Shown here in pieces: positions 8,905 through 16,850 of a stretch of DNA of 64,000 nucleotides. Where the stretch lies: positions 17,309-81,308 of the forward strand of contig NZ_LGHL01000109.1 of NCBI RefSeq assembly GCF_001908205.1. Direction: 5' to 3'. This stretch comes from Bradyrhizobium sp. NAS80.1. Lineage in GTDB: Bacteria; Pseudomonadota; Alphaproteobacteria; Rhizobiales; Xanthobacteraceae. The notes below the pieces were generated by a model, which made no database searches, was not told the origin of the DNA, and saw nothing but the letters and a program-made list of their open reading frames with translations. Each line of letters begins with the position of its first letter. Position 1 is the stretch's first letter. The translations under genes were made by a program, and so were the position numbers.

Positions 8905-9789
8905 ATGTCGGCGTTGATTGAAGAGGGGCGTGCGAAGGTCAATCTGAGCCTTCGCGTCGTCGGGCGTCGCGCCGACGGTTATCATGATCTCGAAAGCGTG
9001 GTCGCGTTTGCCGACTGCGCCGACCGGCTCACGCTGGAGCCGGGCGGCGAGTTGAAGCTCGCCACCACGGGACCGCTGGCCGCGGCCTGCGGCGAGGCAT
9101 CCGACAATCTCGTGTTCAAGGCGGCCAAGCTCCTGGCCGAAGCTGTACCAAACCTGAAGCTGGGCGCCTTCGCGCTCGATAAGGTGCTTCCTGTTGCGGC
9201 CGGCATCGGCGGTGGCTCGGCGGACGCCGCGGCGGCGCTGCGGCTGCTGGCGCGTCTCAACGATCTTCCGCTTGATGATCCGCGCTTGCAACAGGTCGCG
9301 CTCGCGACCGGCGCCGACGTGCCGGTGTGCCTGCTCTCGTGCGCCTGCGACATGACCGGCGTCGGCGAGCAGCTGCTGCCCTTGAAGCTGCCGAGCATGC
9401 CGTGCGTGATGGTCAATCCGCGCGTGCCGGTTGCGACCAAGGACGTGTTCCAGGCGCTGGGCCTGCGCAACGGCGAATTGCTGGTCGGCGCCACTGACGT
9501 CCTCGAAGCCCCGGCCTGGCCGGAGGAGGGCGGGTCGATTGCCGATTGGGTCGAGGTCCTCGAAACCGTCGCCAACGATCTCGAAGCGCCTGCGCTGCGC
9601 ATCGAGCCCGTCATCGGCGACGTGCTCGAGGCGTTGCGGGACTCCGCCGGCGTCAAGCTCGCCCGCATGTCCGGCTCGGGCGCGACCTGCTTTGCGATCT
9701 ATGGTACGCCGGCCGAGGCCCATGCGGCGGCTGAACAGATCCGCAGGGATCACCCCGGCTGGTGGGTGCATGCGGGGACGTTGAGCTGA
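8905..9789 (+). CDS. ispE: 4-(cytidine 5'-diphospho)-2-C-methyl-D-erythritol kinase
   Basis: IspE is the ATP-dependent kinase of the methylerythritol phosphate pathway to isoprenoids. The 294-residue protein is of normal length and starts with the GHMP-kinase N-terminal strand AKVNLSLRVVGRRADGYHDL. It contains the ATP-binding glycine-rich loop VLPVAAGIGGGSADAAAA and the C-terminal GSGATCFAIYGT motif. A polyprenyl diphosphate synthase that consumes the pathway's products lies 5 kb away at 14.5 kb. There is no strong Shine-Dalgarno sequence before the ATG. Confidence 0.96.
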   Translation: MSALIEEGRAKVNLSLRVVGRRADGYHDLESVVAFADCADRLTLEPGGELKLATTGPLAAACGEASDNLVFKAAKLLAEAVPNLKLGAFALDKVLPVAAGIGGGSADAAAALRLLARLNDLPLDDPRLQQVALATGADVPVCLLSCACDMTGVGEQLLPLKLPSMPCVMVNPRVPVATKDVFQALGLRNGELLVGATDVLEAPAWPEEGGSIADWVEVLETVANDLEAPALRIEPVIGDVLEALRDSAGVKLARMSGSGATCFAIYGTPAEAHAAAEQIRRDHPGWWVHAGTLS

Positions 9790-9796
9790 GTTTATT

Positions 9797-9853
9797 CGTC
9801 ATTGCGAGCCAACGGGTCCGCACAAAGCGCGGCCACGTTGGCTCGCAATGACG
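9797..9853. repeat. Perfect 18-bp inverted repeat (CGTCATTGCGAG class)
   Basis: CGTCATTGCGAGCCAACG at 9797-9814 is matched exactly by its reverse complement at 9836-9853, with a 21-base GC-rich loop. It fills the gap between the convergent ispE and hydrolase genes. Related elements with the same CGTCATTGCGAG termini are at 14244-14322 and 50767-50922. Confidence 0.85.
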
Positions 9854-9867
9854 TGGATGCAGCGGAG

Positions 9868-10743
9868 TTAGCCTTCGCAATCCTCGCCGAGCCCCAGAAA
9901 CGTTCGGATCGCACCCAGCACCTCTTTCGGCTTGTCGTGCTGCAGCCAGTGCCCGGTCCCGGCAATGGTCTCGACGCGCGCCTGCTGGAAATAGCGCTCC
10001 AGGCCTGCCGCCCTGGCGCCTGCGAGAAAGCTTTCACCGGCATTCAACAGCAGCGTCGGGCAGGTGATGCGCGACCAGAGTTCGACGTGATCGTCCGGCC
10101 AGAGTCGATGCGGCGCACTGGCGCGCTGATAGGGATCGAACTTCCAGCTATAGGTGCCATCCTCGTTCTGCCGTGCGCCATGCGTGGCAAGATGCAGTGC
10201 GAGCTCGCGGGACAGCCGCTTGTTGTGGAGCACCATCTGAGCGGCCGCGTCCTCGAGCGTGCGATAGCGGCGCGGCGTGCGGTCGTGCAGTTTGTCGAGC
10301 TGGCCGATCCATTTGGTGATGCGCTCATGCGTCGGCGGCTTCGGCGTATCCGGCAGCATGGTCACGCCGTCGAGGACGACCAGCTTCGATACCTGCTCGG
10401 GGAACGACCCCGCAAAGATCAGGCTCACCATTCCGCCCATCGAATGGGCGATGAGGGTCACCTTTGACGCTGCGATACTGCGAACGAGCTGGGCGAGATC
10501 GTACACATACTCCGTCAGCGCGTAGCTGCCGCCTCTGGTCCAGTCGGAATCGCCGTGCCCGCGGAGGTCGGGCGCGAGCACGCGAAAATGCGGCTGCAAC
10601 GACCGGGCGATGGCGTCCCAGCTCCGGCAATGATCGCGGCCGCCATGGACCAGGATAACGGTGGGCGCGCTCTCGTTGCCCCAATCGGCATAATGCAGCC
10701 GCAGGCCGTGGGATTCGTAATACCGGCTTTGCGGGGCGAGCAT
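9868..10743 (-). CDS. Alpha/beta-fold hydrolase
   Basis: From the ATG at 10743 the protein has 291 residues; it is preceded by an AGAGGA ribosome-binding sequence ten bases away. In-frame ATGs at 10764 and 10872 are possible but add non-conserved sequence. The fold is shown by the oxyanion region VILVHGGRDH, the GHGDSD loop, the nucleophile elbow IAHSMGGMV (Ser) and the C-terminal catalytic His in GTGHWLQHDKP. The family includes esterases, haloperoxidases and epoxide hydrolases, so the substrate is open. It is convergent with ispE. Confidence 0.88.
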   Translation of the reverse strand: MLAPQSRYYESHGLRLHYADWGNESAPTVILVHGGRDHCRSWDAIARSLQPHFRVLAPDLRGHGDSDWTRGGSYALTEYVYDLAQLVRSIAASKVTLIAHSMGGMVSLIFAGSFPEQVSKLVVLDGVTMLPDTPKPPTHERITKWIGQLDKLHDRTPRRYRTLEDAAAQMVLHNKRLSRELALHLATHGARQNEDGTYSWKFDPYQRASAPHRLWPDDHVELWSRITCPTLLLNAGESFLAGARAAGLERYFQQARVETIAGTGHWLQHDKPKEVLGAIRTFLGLGEDCEG

Positions 10744-10983
10744 CGTGCCGCGATCCTCTTTCATTGGCAGGCAGGGTGATGATTGGATTGGATTAGCCCG
10801 CCGCCGGTCGTTCGACAAGCGATGGAGCGTGCGGTCGCTGCCGCCCGCCCGCTCCATCGCGCGCAGCTTCAACGCTTTCTTGGCGGCCGCATTTCGTTGG
10901 TCAGCACATTATCCTTCATGCGCAATTCACCGCCCGAGATGCGCTAGTTCCCGCTCCAGTCCGGGGGAGGGCGGACCGATACG

Positions 10984-11400
10984 TCACGGCTTGTCCGAAG
11001 ATTCGCCGTGCCGGGTCACCGCCGTCAGATTCATGGTGAGCAGAACCCCCGGCTTGGGAATCTCCTGAACCGCAAAGACGGTACGAGCGGGGCGGTGCTC
11101 TCCCATCATGTCGACATAGGCCGCGTTCATCGCCTCGAAGTCGGCCATCCGCTGGAGAAACACGTTGATATGAGTGATGTGATCGAGGCCGGAGCCCGCA
11201 GTCGCAAGCATCACCTCGAATGATCTGAAGATCTGTCGGGTCTGGGAGTCCACGTCTGGACCTGCCAGCAGTCCTGTCGCCGGATCGACGCCCGCAGTCC
11301 CTCCAATCCAGATCAGCTCACCGACCTTGGCGATGTGATTATAAGGACCGATCGGCTTTGGGGTGTTCGGCGGCGTCAGTGTTTCGACCCGTGACTTCAT
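10984..11400 (-). CDS. RidA/YjgF-family enamine/imine deaminase-like protein
   Basis: A 138-residue protein. RidA proteins hydrolyse reactive enamine/imine intermediates made by pyridoxal-phosphate enzymes, although distant members have other roles. Family features are PIGPYNHIAKVGELIWIGG at the N-terminus, QTRQIFRSFEVML in the middle and EHRPARTVFAVQEIPKPGVLLTMNLTAV at the end, which includes the conserved Arg that binds the substrate carboxylate. The ATG at 11400 has a GAGG sequence six bases upstream and is preferred to the in-frame start at 11430. It stands between the hydrolase and the LysE gene, all on the minus strand. Confidence 0.9.
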   Translation of the reverse strand: MKSRVETLTPPNTPKPIGPYNHIAKVGELIWIGGTAGVDPATGLLAGPDVDSQTRQIFRSFEVMLATAGSGLDHITHINVFLQRMADFEAMNAAYVDMMGEHRPARTVFAVQEIPKPGVLLTMNLTAVTRHGESSDKP

Positions 11401-11468
11401 TGCCGGCCTCGTTCTGTTGCCCATGGACAAGTGTACGGTGAATGCGGCGCAGGCGCATCCGCCGACAG

Positions 11469-12101
11469 CTAGTCATTCACCGGCCGCCGCGCCAGCGCGA
11501 GCGAGAGGCCCAGGCCGGCGATGAAGACGCCGGAGCCTTGCGTGAGACGCCGCATCAGATGCGGCCGGCCGATCAGCTGCGTGCGCGTTGCGGAGGCCAT
11601 CAGCACCACGACGACATCGGCAAGCGTGTTCAGCATCACCGAGATCGAGCCGAGCATGATGAATTGCAGCGTGGGGCTCGATCCCGCCGGATCGAGGAAC
11701 TGCGGGATGAAGGCGAGAAAGAACGCGGCGGTCTTCGGGTTCAGGGCCTCGACCAGCACGCCGTCGCGAAATGCGCGCTTGTCGCCGACGGGCTTGCTCT
11801 CGAGCGACGGCGTGCGGCCGGCGCTGCGGAAGGTCTTGATGCCGAGCCAGACCAGATACAGCGCGCCGACGAACTTGACGGCGGCAAACAGCTCAGCGCT
11901 GGCAAGGATGATCGCGGAGATGCCGAGACTGCCCGCGACCACATGAACCAGGCCGCCCAGCGCGGTGCCAGCAGTCGACGCGAAGCCGCTGGCCCGCCCC
12001 TCCGACAAGGTCCGCGCCGCGACGTAGAAGATGCCGGGGCCGGGAACTGCCGCAATGAGAAATGCCGCTGCCAGGAACAGCCAGAAATTCGTCTCGCTCA
12101 T
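11469..12101 (-). CDS. LysE/RhtB-family exporter
   Basis: A 210-residue membrane protein of typical LysE length with five or six membrane helices. The N-terminal block FLIAAVPGPGIFYVAARTLSEG carries the P-G-P signature of the family, and ALYLVWLGIKTFRS and ALNPKTAAFFLAFIPQFLDP are further conserved stretches. Members export amino acids or their analogues; the substrate here is unknown. A longer in-frame start at 12176 would add a charged extension foreign to the family, so the ATG at 12101 is used. The gene ends 68 bases upstream of the ridA-like gene. Confidence 0.92.
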   Translation of the reverse strand: MSETNFWLFLAAAFLIAAVPGPGIFYVAARTLSEGRASGFASTAGTALGGLVHVVAGSLGISAIILASAELFAAVKFVGALYLVWLGIKTFRSAGRTPSLESKPVGDKRAFRDGVLVEALNPKTAAFFLAFIPQFLDPAGSSPTLQFIMLGSISVMLNTLADVVVVLMASATRTQLIGRPHLMRRLTQGSGVFIAGLGLSLALARRPVND

Positions 12102-12198
12102 CCTGAATTCGTAACGGAGCTTGCCGCGATTGCAAGTCCTCCGGTCAAGCGCGATGAGATCGGGATGAATCGTCATCGCGCTTTAGGTTGTTGTTTGA

Positions 12199-12243
12199 GC
12201 ATGATCTTTTCGGAAAACCGCCTCACACTTTTCCGGATCATGC
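12199..12243. repeat. Palindromic GCATGATC element, copy 2
   Basis: GCATGATC at 12199-12206 pairs with GATCATGC at 12236-12243, with inner arms CGGAAAA and TTTTCCG. It is the inverted-orientation copy of the element at 8826-8870 and sits two bases from the 3' end of the FabF-like gene, a position suited to stopping its transcript. Confidence 0.75.
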
Positions 12244-12245
12244 AT

Positions 12246-13508
12246 CTAGGCGATCCGGCGGAAGATCGCGCTGGCATTCACCCCGCCGAAGCCGAAGCCG
12301 TTGGAGATGGCGTGCTGCATCGGCATCGGTCGTGCGGCACCGGCGACGATGTCGATGCCTTCCGCGCCCGGATCAGGGTTTTCGAGATTGAGAGTCGGCG
12401 GAGCGATCTGGTCGCGCAGGGCGAGGACGGTGAAGATTGCCTCCAGCCCGCCGGCAGCGCCGAGCAGGTGGCCGGTGGCCGATTTCGTCGCGCTCACCGC
12501 GATGCTTTGATTGCGGCCGAACAGCGCCGCGATCGCGCCAAGCTCGCTCTCGTCGCCGGCCGGCGTCGACGTCGCGTGAGCGTTCAGGTGCTGCAAATCC
12601 GCAGGCGCAAGGTTCGCCTGACGGAGCGCGATCTCCATCGCACGCCGAGCGCCGTCGCCATCGGGCGGCCCCGATGTCATGTGATAGGCGTCTGCCGTCG
12701 TGCCGTATCCGACGATCTCGGCGACCGGGGAGGCGCCGCGCGCCAGCGCGTGCTCCAGCTCTTCGATCACGAGGATGCCCGCGCCTTCACCCATGACAAA
12801 GCCGTCGCGGTCGCGATCGAACGGGCGCGAGGCGCGCACGGGCTGCTCGTTGAAGCCGCTCGACAGCGCGCGCGCCGCCGCAAAACCGCCAAGGCTGACG
12901 ATATCGATGCAGGCCTCCGCGCCGCCGCAGATCGCCACATCGGCTTCGCCTGCCCTGATCATGCGCGCGGCATCGCCGATCGCCTGCACACCGGCGGCAC
13001 ACGCCGTGACCGGTGTTCCCAGCGCGCCCCTGTAGCCGTATTTGATCGAGACGTGGCCGGCGGCGAGATTGGCGAGGAACGAGGGGATCGTGAACGGTGA
13101 GAGCCGGCGCGCGCCGCGCTGTTCGGTGGTGCGCACTGCTTCCGCCATCGCCGGAAAGCCGCCGACGCCGGAGGAGATGATCGTCGCCGTCCGTTCCAGC
13201 GCCGCTGCGTCCTGCGGCGCCCATCCGGCCTGCGCGACCGCTTCTGCGGTGGCGAGCAGCGCAAACAGGATGAAGCGGTCCATCTTGCGCTGGTCCTTTG
13301 GCGCGGCAGCTTGCGCGGGATCGAAGCCGCCCCCGGGATCCCCGGCTTTATCGGGCACCAGACCGGCAATGCGCGCCGGCAGCGCCTGCGACCATTCGGG
13401 CAGGGGGCGCAGCCCGCTTTGACCGGCGAGGAGCCGGCGCCAGGAGAGTTCGACACCGCAGCCGAGCGGTGACACCGCGCCCATTCCGGTCACGACGATA
13501 CGACGCAT
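12246..13508 (-). CDS. Beta-ketoacyl-[ACP] synthase, FabF-like
   Basis: KAS II-type condensing enzymes elongate acyl chains on acyl carrier protein. The 420-residue protein has the thiolase-fold start RRIVVTGMGAVSPLG, the active-site cysteine in TPVTACAAGVQAI, and the two catalytic histidines in HLNAHATSTPAGD and SATKSATGHLLGAAGG. It lacks an adjacent acpP or fabG, so it is probably an accessory FabF paralogue for special acyl chains and not the housekeeping gene. Its ATG lies one base after the stop codon of the HxlR-type regulator, which suggests translational coupling. Confidence 0.92.
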   Translation of the reverse strand: MRRIVVTGMGAVSPLGCGVELSWRRLLAGQSGLRPLPEWSQALPARIAGLVPDKAGDPGGGFDPAQAAAPKDQRKMDRFILFALLATAEAVAQAGWAPQDAAALERTATIISSGVGGFPAMAEAVRTTEQRGARRLSPFTIPSFLANLAAGHVSIKYGYRGALGTPVTACAAGVQAIGDAARMIRAGEADVAICGGAEACIDIVSLGGFAAARALSSGFNEQPVRASRPFDRDRDGFVMGEGAGILVIEELEHALARGASPVAEIVGYGTTADAYHMTSGPPDGDGARRAMEIALRQANLAPADLQHLNAHATSTPAGDESELGAIAALFGRNQSIAVSATKSATGHLLGAAGGLEAIFTVLALRDQIAPPTLNLENPDPGAEGIDIVAGAARPMPMQHAISNGFGFGGVNASAIFRRIA

Positions 13509-13509
13509 G

Positions 13510-14025
13510 TCAGTCTCCAGCCGGCGCAACGGCCGGGTTCATAGCCCTAAGCGAAGCGAGCCGATTCCGCATCCCGCGGCTTGCGCGGGGACCTGCGATG
13601 ACGACCGCATTGGCGAGGGTGATGGGACGCTTGTCGGCGGCATCGACGACCACCGGATCGAACGGGCGAGCGTCATCCCGGTTCGCCAGCAGGATGGATC
13701 CGCCCTTCGGCGCGAGATGCTTGTTGCCCCAGGCGAGCAGCGCCACGACCACGGGAAAGAAATCGCGCGCCTTGTCCGTCAGTACATATTCGTAACGCGG
13801 CGGCCGCTCGCTGTAGCGGCGGCGAACGAACATGCCGCTCTCGGTGAGATGGGCGAGGCGCCGCGACAGGATGTTTGGCGCGATCCCGAGGCTTTGCGAG
13901 AACTCGTCGAAGCGGGTCGCGCCTTGGAACGCATCCCGCAGGATCAGGATGCTCCACCATTCGCCGACCGTCTCCACGGCGCGGCCGACCGGGCATTCCT
14001 GGATGGAGGAGAGCTTGGGCTGCAT
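13510..14025 (-). CDS. HxlR-family winged-helix transcription regulator
   Basis: A 171-residue protein whose first 105 residues form the HxlR DNA-binding domain: CPVGRAVETVGEWWSILILR, then FDEFSQSLGIAPNILSRRLAHL as the recognition region and ERPPRYEYVLTDKARDF as the wing. The cysteine in ECPVGRA is the conserved redox- or effector-sensing position of the family. The C-terminal 65 residues are less conserved. The gene is immediately upstream of, and apparently coupled to, the FabF-like gene (one-base gap), so it likely controls that pair. Confidence 0.92.
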   Translation of the reverse strand: MQPKLSSIQECPVGRAVETVGEWWSILILRDAFQGATRFDEFSQSLGIAPNILSRRLAHLTESGMFVRRRYSERPPRYEYVLTDKARDFFPVVVALLAWGNKHLAPKGGSILLANRDDARPFDPVVVDAADKRPITLANAVVIAGPRASRGMRNRLASLRAMNPAVAPAGD

Positions 14026-14079
14026 GGCGGGAGAGTAGGTGAGTAGCTTTCAAAATGCAAGTTACTGGGTGAGGTGAGC

Positions 14080-14090
14080 GGGGGGGGGGG
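14080..14090. other. Run of eleven G residues
   Basis: An unbroken G11 tract lies 55 bases upstream of the HxlR-type start, in the promoter region of that gene. The exact length may be wrong in the sequence, or may vary in the cell. See the findings on homopolymer errors. Confidence 0.6.
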
Positions 14091-14159
14091 ACGGAAAGTG
14101 GGGTCGGCGGGAAGCAGGTGTGTCTGACGATAAGGTGGGCGAGCGCTTGCTAAACCGAT

Positions 14160-14216
14160 CTCGTGTCCCGGCTCTGCGCAGCAGCGTTTCACGCTGCAGC
14201 ACGTCCGGGACACGAG
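14160..14216. repeat. Palindromic element (CTCGTGTCCCGG class)
   Basis: CTCGTGTCCCGG and CCGGGACACGAG are perfect inverted ends, with an inner GCAGCGTttcACGCTGC hairpin. This is the short form of the element at 3960-4122. The gap from 14026 to 14511 contains this element, the two elements that follow it and the G11 run. I see no gene in it. Confidence 0.75.
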
Positions 14217-14243
14217 AGGGAACCGTGCCGTCGCGCCTTGCTC

Positions 14244-14322
14244 CGTCATTGCGAGCGCAGCGAAGCAATCCAGTCTGCCGCGGCGACAAGATTCTGGATT
14301 GCTTCGCTGCGCTCGAAACGAC
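14244..14322. repeat. Palindromic element (CGTCATTGCGAG class)
   Basis: GAGCGCAGCGAAGCAATCCAG is mirrored by CTGGATTGCTTCGCTGCGCTC across a 22-base centre. It shares the inner GAAGCAATCCAG motif and outer CGTCATTGCGAG end with the element at 50767-50922. Confidence 0.75.
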
Positions 14323-14350
14323 CATAGGAGCTACGCACATGGATATCGCC

Positions 14351-14467
14351 GTCACCCTGAGGTGCCGGAGCGTAGCGGAGGCCTCGAAGGGCGACGCCGG
14401 CTGCAGGCCGCTCATCCTTCGAGGCTCTCGGCGCGGTGCTAAGCACCGCTCGCACCTCAGGATGACG
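14351..14467. repeat. Palindromic element (CCTGAGGTGC class)
   Basis: CCTGAGGTGC at the left end pairs with GCACCTCAGG at the right end, and an inner CCTCGAAGG pairs with CCTTCGAGG. Smaller hairpins such as GCGGTGCTAAGCACCGC lie inside. It ends 45 bases before the stop codon of the polyprenyl synthase gene. Confidence 0.7.
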
Positions 14468-14511
14468 GAGCTGACGGTTGTGCGAAATCGATGGGGCGCT
14501 AAGCGCCGCGC

Positions 14512-15519
14512 CTAGTGCGACCGAGCCAGACAGAACGCCACGACCTGCTCCAGCGCGCTCTTCATCGGCGAGGACGGGAACAGCGCGAGCGCGTCGACGG
14601 CCATGGCGCCGTAGTGCTGGGCGCGGCTGAGCGTGTCCTCGAGCGCGCGGTGCTTGTTCATCAGCCCGATAGCATGATCGAGGTCGGTGTCGCCGATCTC
14701 GCCGCGCTCGAGCGCCCGGATCCAGAAGGCGCGCTCGGTGTCGTTGCCGCGGCGGAAGGCGAGTACGACCGGCAGCGTGATCTTGCCTTCGCGGAAATCG
14801 TCGCCGGTGTTCTTGCCGAGCTTGGCGCTCTTGCCGCCATAGTCGAGCACGTCGTCGACGAGCTGGAAGGCGATGCCGAGATTCATGCCGACCGAGCGGC
14901 AGGCGGTCTGCTCCGCCTTCGGGCGGTTGGCGATCACGGGGCCGACCTCGCAGGCCGCTGCGAACAGCTCGGCGGTCTTGCCGCGGATCACGGCGAGGTA
15001 TTCGTCCTCGGTGGTCGCGGTGTTCTTGGCGGCGGCGAGCTGCATCACCTCGCCCTCGGCGATGGTGGCGGCGGCCGCGGAGAGGATGTCGAGCGCGCGG
15101 AGCGAGCCGACCTCGACCATCATGCGGAAGGCCTGGCCGAGCAGGAAGTCGCCGACCAGAACACTGGCCTCATTGCCCCAGAGCATGCGCGCCGAGAGCT
15201 TGCCGCGGCGCATCTCGCTCTCGTCGACGACGTCGTCGTGGAGCAGCGTCGCGGTGTGCATGAACTCGACGGACGCGGCGAGCTTGATGTGGCCGTCGCC
15301 GGTGTAGCCGGCGAGGTTGGCCATGGCGAGCGTCAGCATCGGCCGCAGGCGTTTTCCCCCGGAGGAGATCAGGTGGTTGGCGACCTCCGGGATCATGGTC
15401 ACGTCCGAACCGGTCCGGGACAGGATCGTGGCGTTGACGCGCTCCATGTCGGGGGCGACAAGGGCAACCAGCTCTTCGATCGACGCGCCGGGAGTTTCGA
15501 AAGGTACGATGACGGCCAC
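14512..15519 (-). CDS. Polyprenyl (octaprenyl-type) diphosphate synthase
   Basis: This trans-prenyltransferase extends isopentenyl diphosphate chains for the ubiquinone side chain. The 335-residue protein has both Asp-rich metal-binding motifs: LLHDDVVDE with Asp95, Asp96 and Asp99, and FQLVDDVLDYGG later. GGKRLRPML is the substrate-binding block. A GTG start at 15519 with GGAG seven bases before it gives the standard family N-terminus; the open frame upstream is not conserved. It is divergent from the DUF2007 and methyltransferase genes, a pairing usual in Rhizobiales. The chain length (C50 is expected) cannot be proved from sequence. Confidence 0.94.
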   Translation of the reverse strand: MAVIVPFETPGASIEELVALVAPDMERVNATILSRTGSDVTMIPEVANHLISSGGKRLRPMLTLAMANLAGYTGDGHIKLAASVEFMHTATLLHDDVVDESEMRRGKLSARMLWGNEASVLVGDFLLGQAFRMMVEVGSLRALDILSAAAATIAEGEVMQLAAAKNTATTEDEYLAVIRGKTAELFAAACEVGPVIANRPKAEQTACRSVGMNLGIAFQLVDDVLDYGGKSAKLGKNTGDDFREGKITLPVVLAFRRGNDTERAFWIRALERGEIGDTDLDHAIGLMNKHRALEDTLSRAQHYGAMAVDALALFPSSPMKSALEQVVAFCLARSH

Positions 15520-15648
15520 GCCGGTCTCCAATATTTGCCCCGGAAGGGCTATTCTGATGGAAATACAATAGAAACTGGCGGCGGATGCGGCAAGTGCTGC
15601 GGTAGCATTGACATTTGCCGCCTGATCCCTCCAGGCAGGAGACGTGAT

Positions 15649-15876
15649 TTGCGTGAACTGGTTCGGACCAACGACATGGTGCTGGTGTCGGCGATTGGCG
15701 CGCTGCTCGACGGCGCCAACATCCATCATCTGGTGCTGGACCAGAACATGAGCATCATCGAGGGCTCGCTCGGCATTTTGCCGCGGCGGATCCTGGTCCA
15801 TGAGGACGACGCCCAGGAGGCCCGGCGGCTCCTGACCGAGGCGGGCCTCAGCCACGAACTGCGCGGCGATGATTGA
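15649..15876 (+). CDS. DUF2007 domain protein with TTG start
   Basis: A 75-residue protein (MRELVRTNDMVLVSAIGALL) with the putative signal-transducing DUF2007 fold (IHHLVLDQNMSIIEGSLG, ILPRRILVHEDD). The frame has no suitable ATG; a TTG at 15649 has a clear AGGAG at 15637-15641, seven bases upstream, and gives the normal family length. Its last eight bases overlap the start of the methyltransferase gene, so the two are translated together. The molecular role of the family is not established. Confidence 0.88.
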   Translation: MRELVRTNDMVLVSAIGALLDGANIHHLVLDQNMSIIEGSLGILPRRILVHEDDAQEARRLLTEAGLSHELRGDD

Positions 15877-16636
15877 GGCCGCAGCAGACATCACCGAGGA
15901 CGCCTTTCTGGGCGGGCAGCTGCGGCTGAAGCAGAAGCGGTCCGGCCATCGCGCCGGGCATGACGCCATCCTGCTCGCGGCGGCGACGGAGGCCCGGACC
16001 GGCGACCGTGTGGTCGATCTGGGCGCCGGCATCGGCACGGCCGGGCTGGCGCTCGCCCGGCGCGTCCCCGGGATCAGGCTGAGCCTGGTCGAGATCGATC
16101 CGGAACTGGCAGAGCTGGCGCGCGCCAATGCGGCGGCGAATGCGATTGCGGCCGAGACGATCGTGCTCGACATTACGGCCGATGCGCAGACCTTCGCGGC
16201 AAACGGGCTGTCGCCTGACAGCGTCGACTTGGTGTTGATGAATCCGCCTTTCAACGATCCCGCACGGCATCGCGGCTCGCCGGATCAGGGGCGCCAGATC
16301 GCGCATGTCGCGAGGCAGGAGACCTTGCAGGCCTGGGTCCACGCGGCGCGGCGCATCCTCCGATCGGATGGCGCGCTGACCCTGATCTGGCGTGCAGATG
16401 GTATCGCGGAGGTTTTGGCAGCGCTGTCACGCGGCTTCGGCAGCCTGTCGATCCTGCCGGTTCACGGCGAGGCGGGACGGCCTGCGATCCGCGTGCTGGT
16501 GCGCGCGGTCAAGGGCGGCAGGGCCCCGACACGATTGCTGCCGGGCCTCATGCTCAACGACCAGTCACGCGTGCCTAAAAAAGAGGTGAAGGAGATTCTG
16601 GAGGGGCGGGCGGTTCTACCCCTGGTGGAGCCGTGA
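15869..16636 (+). CDS. Class I SAM-dependent methyltransferase, TrmN6/YfiC-like
   Basis: A 255-residue N6-adenine-type methyltransferase. The SAM-binding motif VVDLGAGIGTAGLALA and the catalytic NPPF motif (LVLMNPPFND) place it with TrmN6, which methylates adenine-37 of tRNA-Val; the N-terminal FLGGQLRLKQKRSGHRAGHDAILLA block is characteristic. An RNA target is likely, but the exact tRNA is inferred. It overlaps the DUF2007 gene by eight bases. Confidence 0.88.
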   Translation: MIEAAADITEDAFLGGQLRLKQKRSGHRAGHDAILLAAATEARTGDRVVDLGAGIGTAGLALARRVPGIRLSLVEIDPELAELARANAAANAIAAETIVLDITADAQTFAANGLSPDSVDLVLMNPPFNDPARHRGSPDQGRQIAHVARQETLQAWVHAARRILRSDGALTLIWRADGIAEVLAALSRGFGSLSILPVHGEAGRPAIRVLVRAVKGGRAPTRLLPGLMLNDQSRVPKKEVKEILEGRAVLPLVEP

Positions 16637-16640
16637 TGGC

Positions 16641-16739
16641 CTACTGCGGAAGCGATTCCGACTGCTGTTCCTGCGGGGACGTCAAGCGGATTGCGGTGAA
16701 AAGTGCGCCGATCAGCAGCATCAGCAGGTAGATTTTCAT
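16641..16739 (-). CDS. 32-residue single-span membrane peptide
   Basis: The predicted peptide starts MKIYLLMLLIGALFTAIRLT and ends in a polar tail SPQEQQSESLPQ. A hydrophobic stretch from residue 3 to 17 could cross the membrane. The ATG at 16739 has a GGAGG sequence four bases upstream, a strong translation signal for so short a frame. It lies between two plus-strand genes and is read in the opposite direction. It matches no family I recognise. Support is the ribosome-binding site and the clean membrane-peptide composition. Confidence 0.55.
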   Translation of the reverse strand: MKIYLLMLLIGALFTAIRLTSPQEQQSESLPQ

Positions 16740-16850
16740 GGCGTCCTCCGCTGCCCCATTGCAGCCTCTCGGCGAGAAATCTGCAACACACGTTCCACGC
16801 ACTTCCAATGACAGTCGCGTGATAAGAAATGGTTAAACAGAGGTAACGGC

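Noticed and set aside
11442..13100. Open frame of about 550 codons on the plus strand opposite the LysE and FabF-like genes
   Set aside because: It crosses two clear minus-strand genes and shows the Arg-rich composition of an antisense shadow.
14080..14090. A G-quadruplex control element at the G11 run
   Set aside because: It is a single run, not four spaced runs, and its length may be a sequencing artefact.
14160..14467. A CRISPR array or similar regular repeat array
   Set aside because: The repeats are different palindromes, unevenly spaced, with no constant direct repeat or spacer length and no cas genes.
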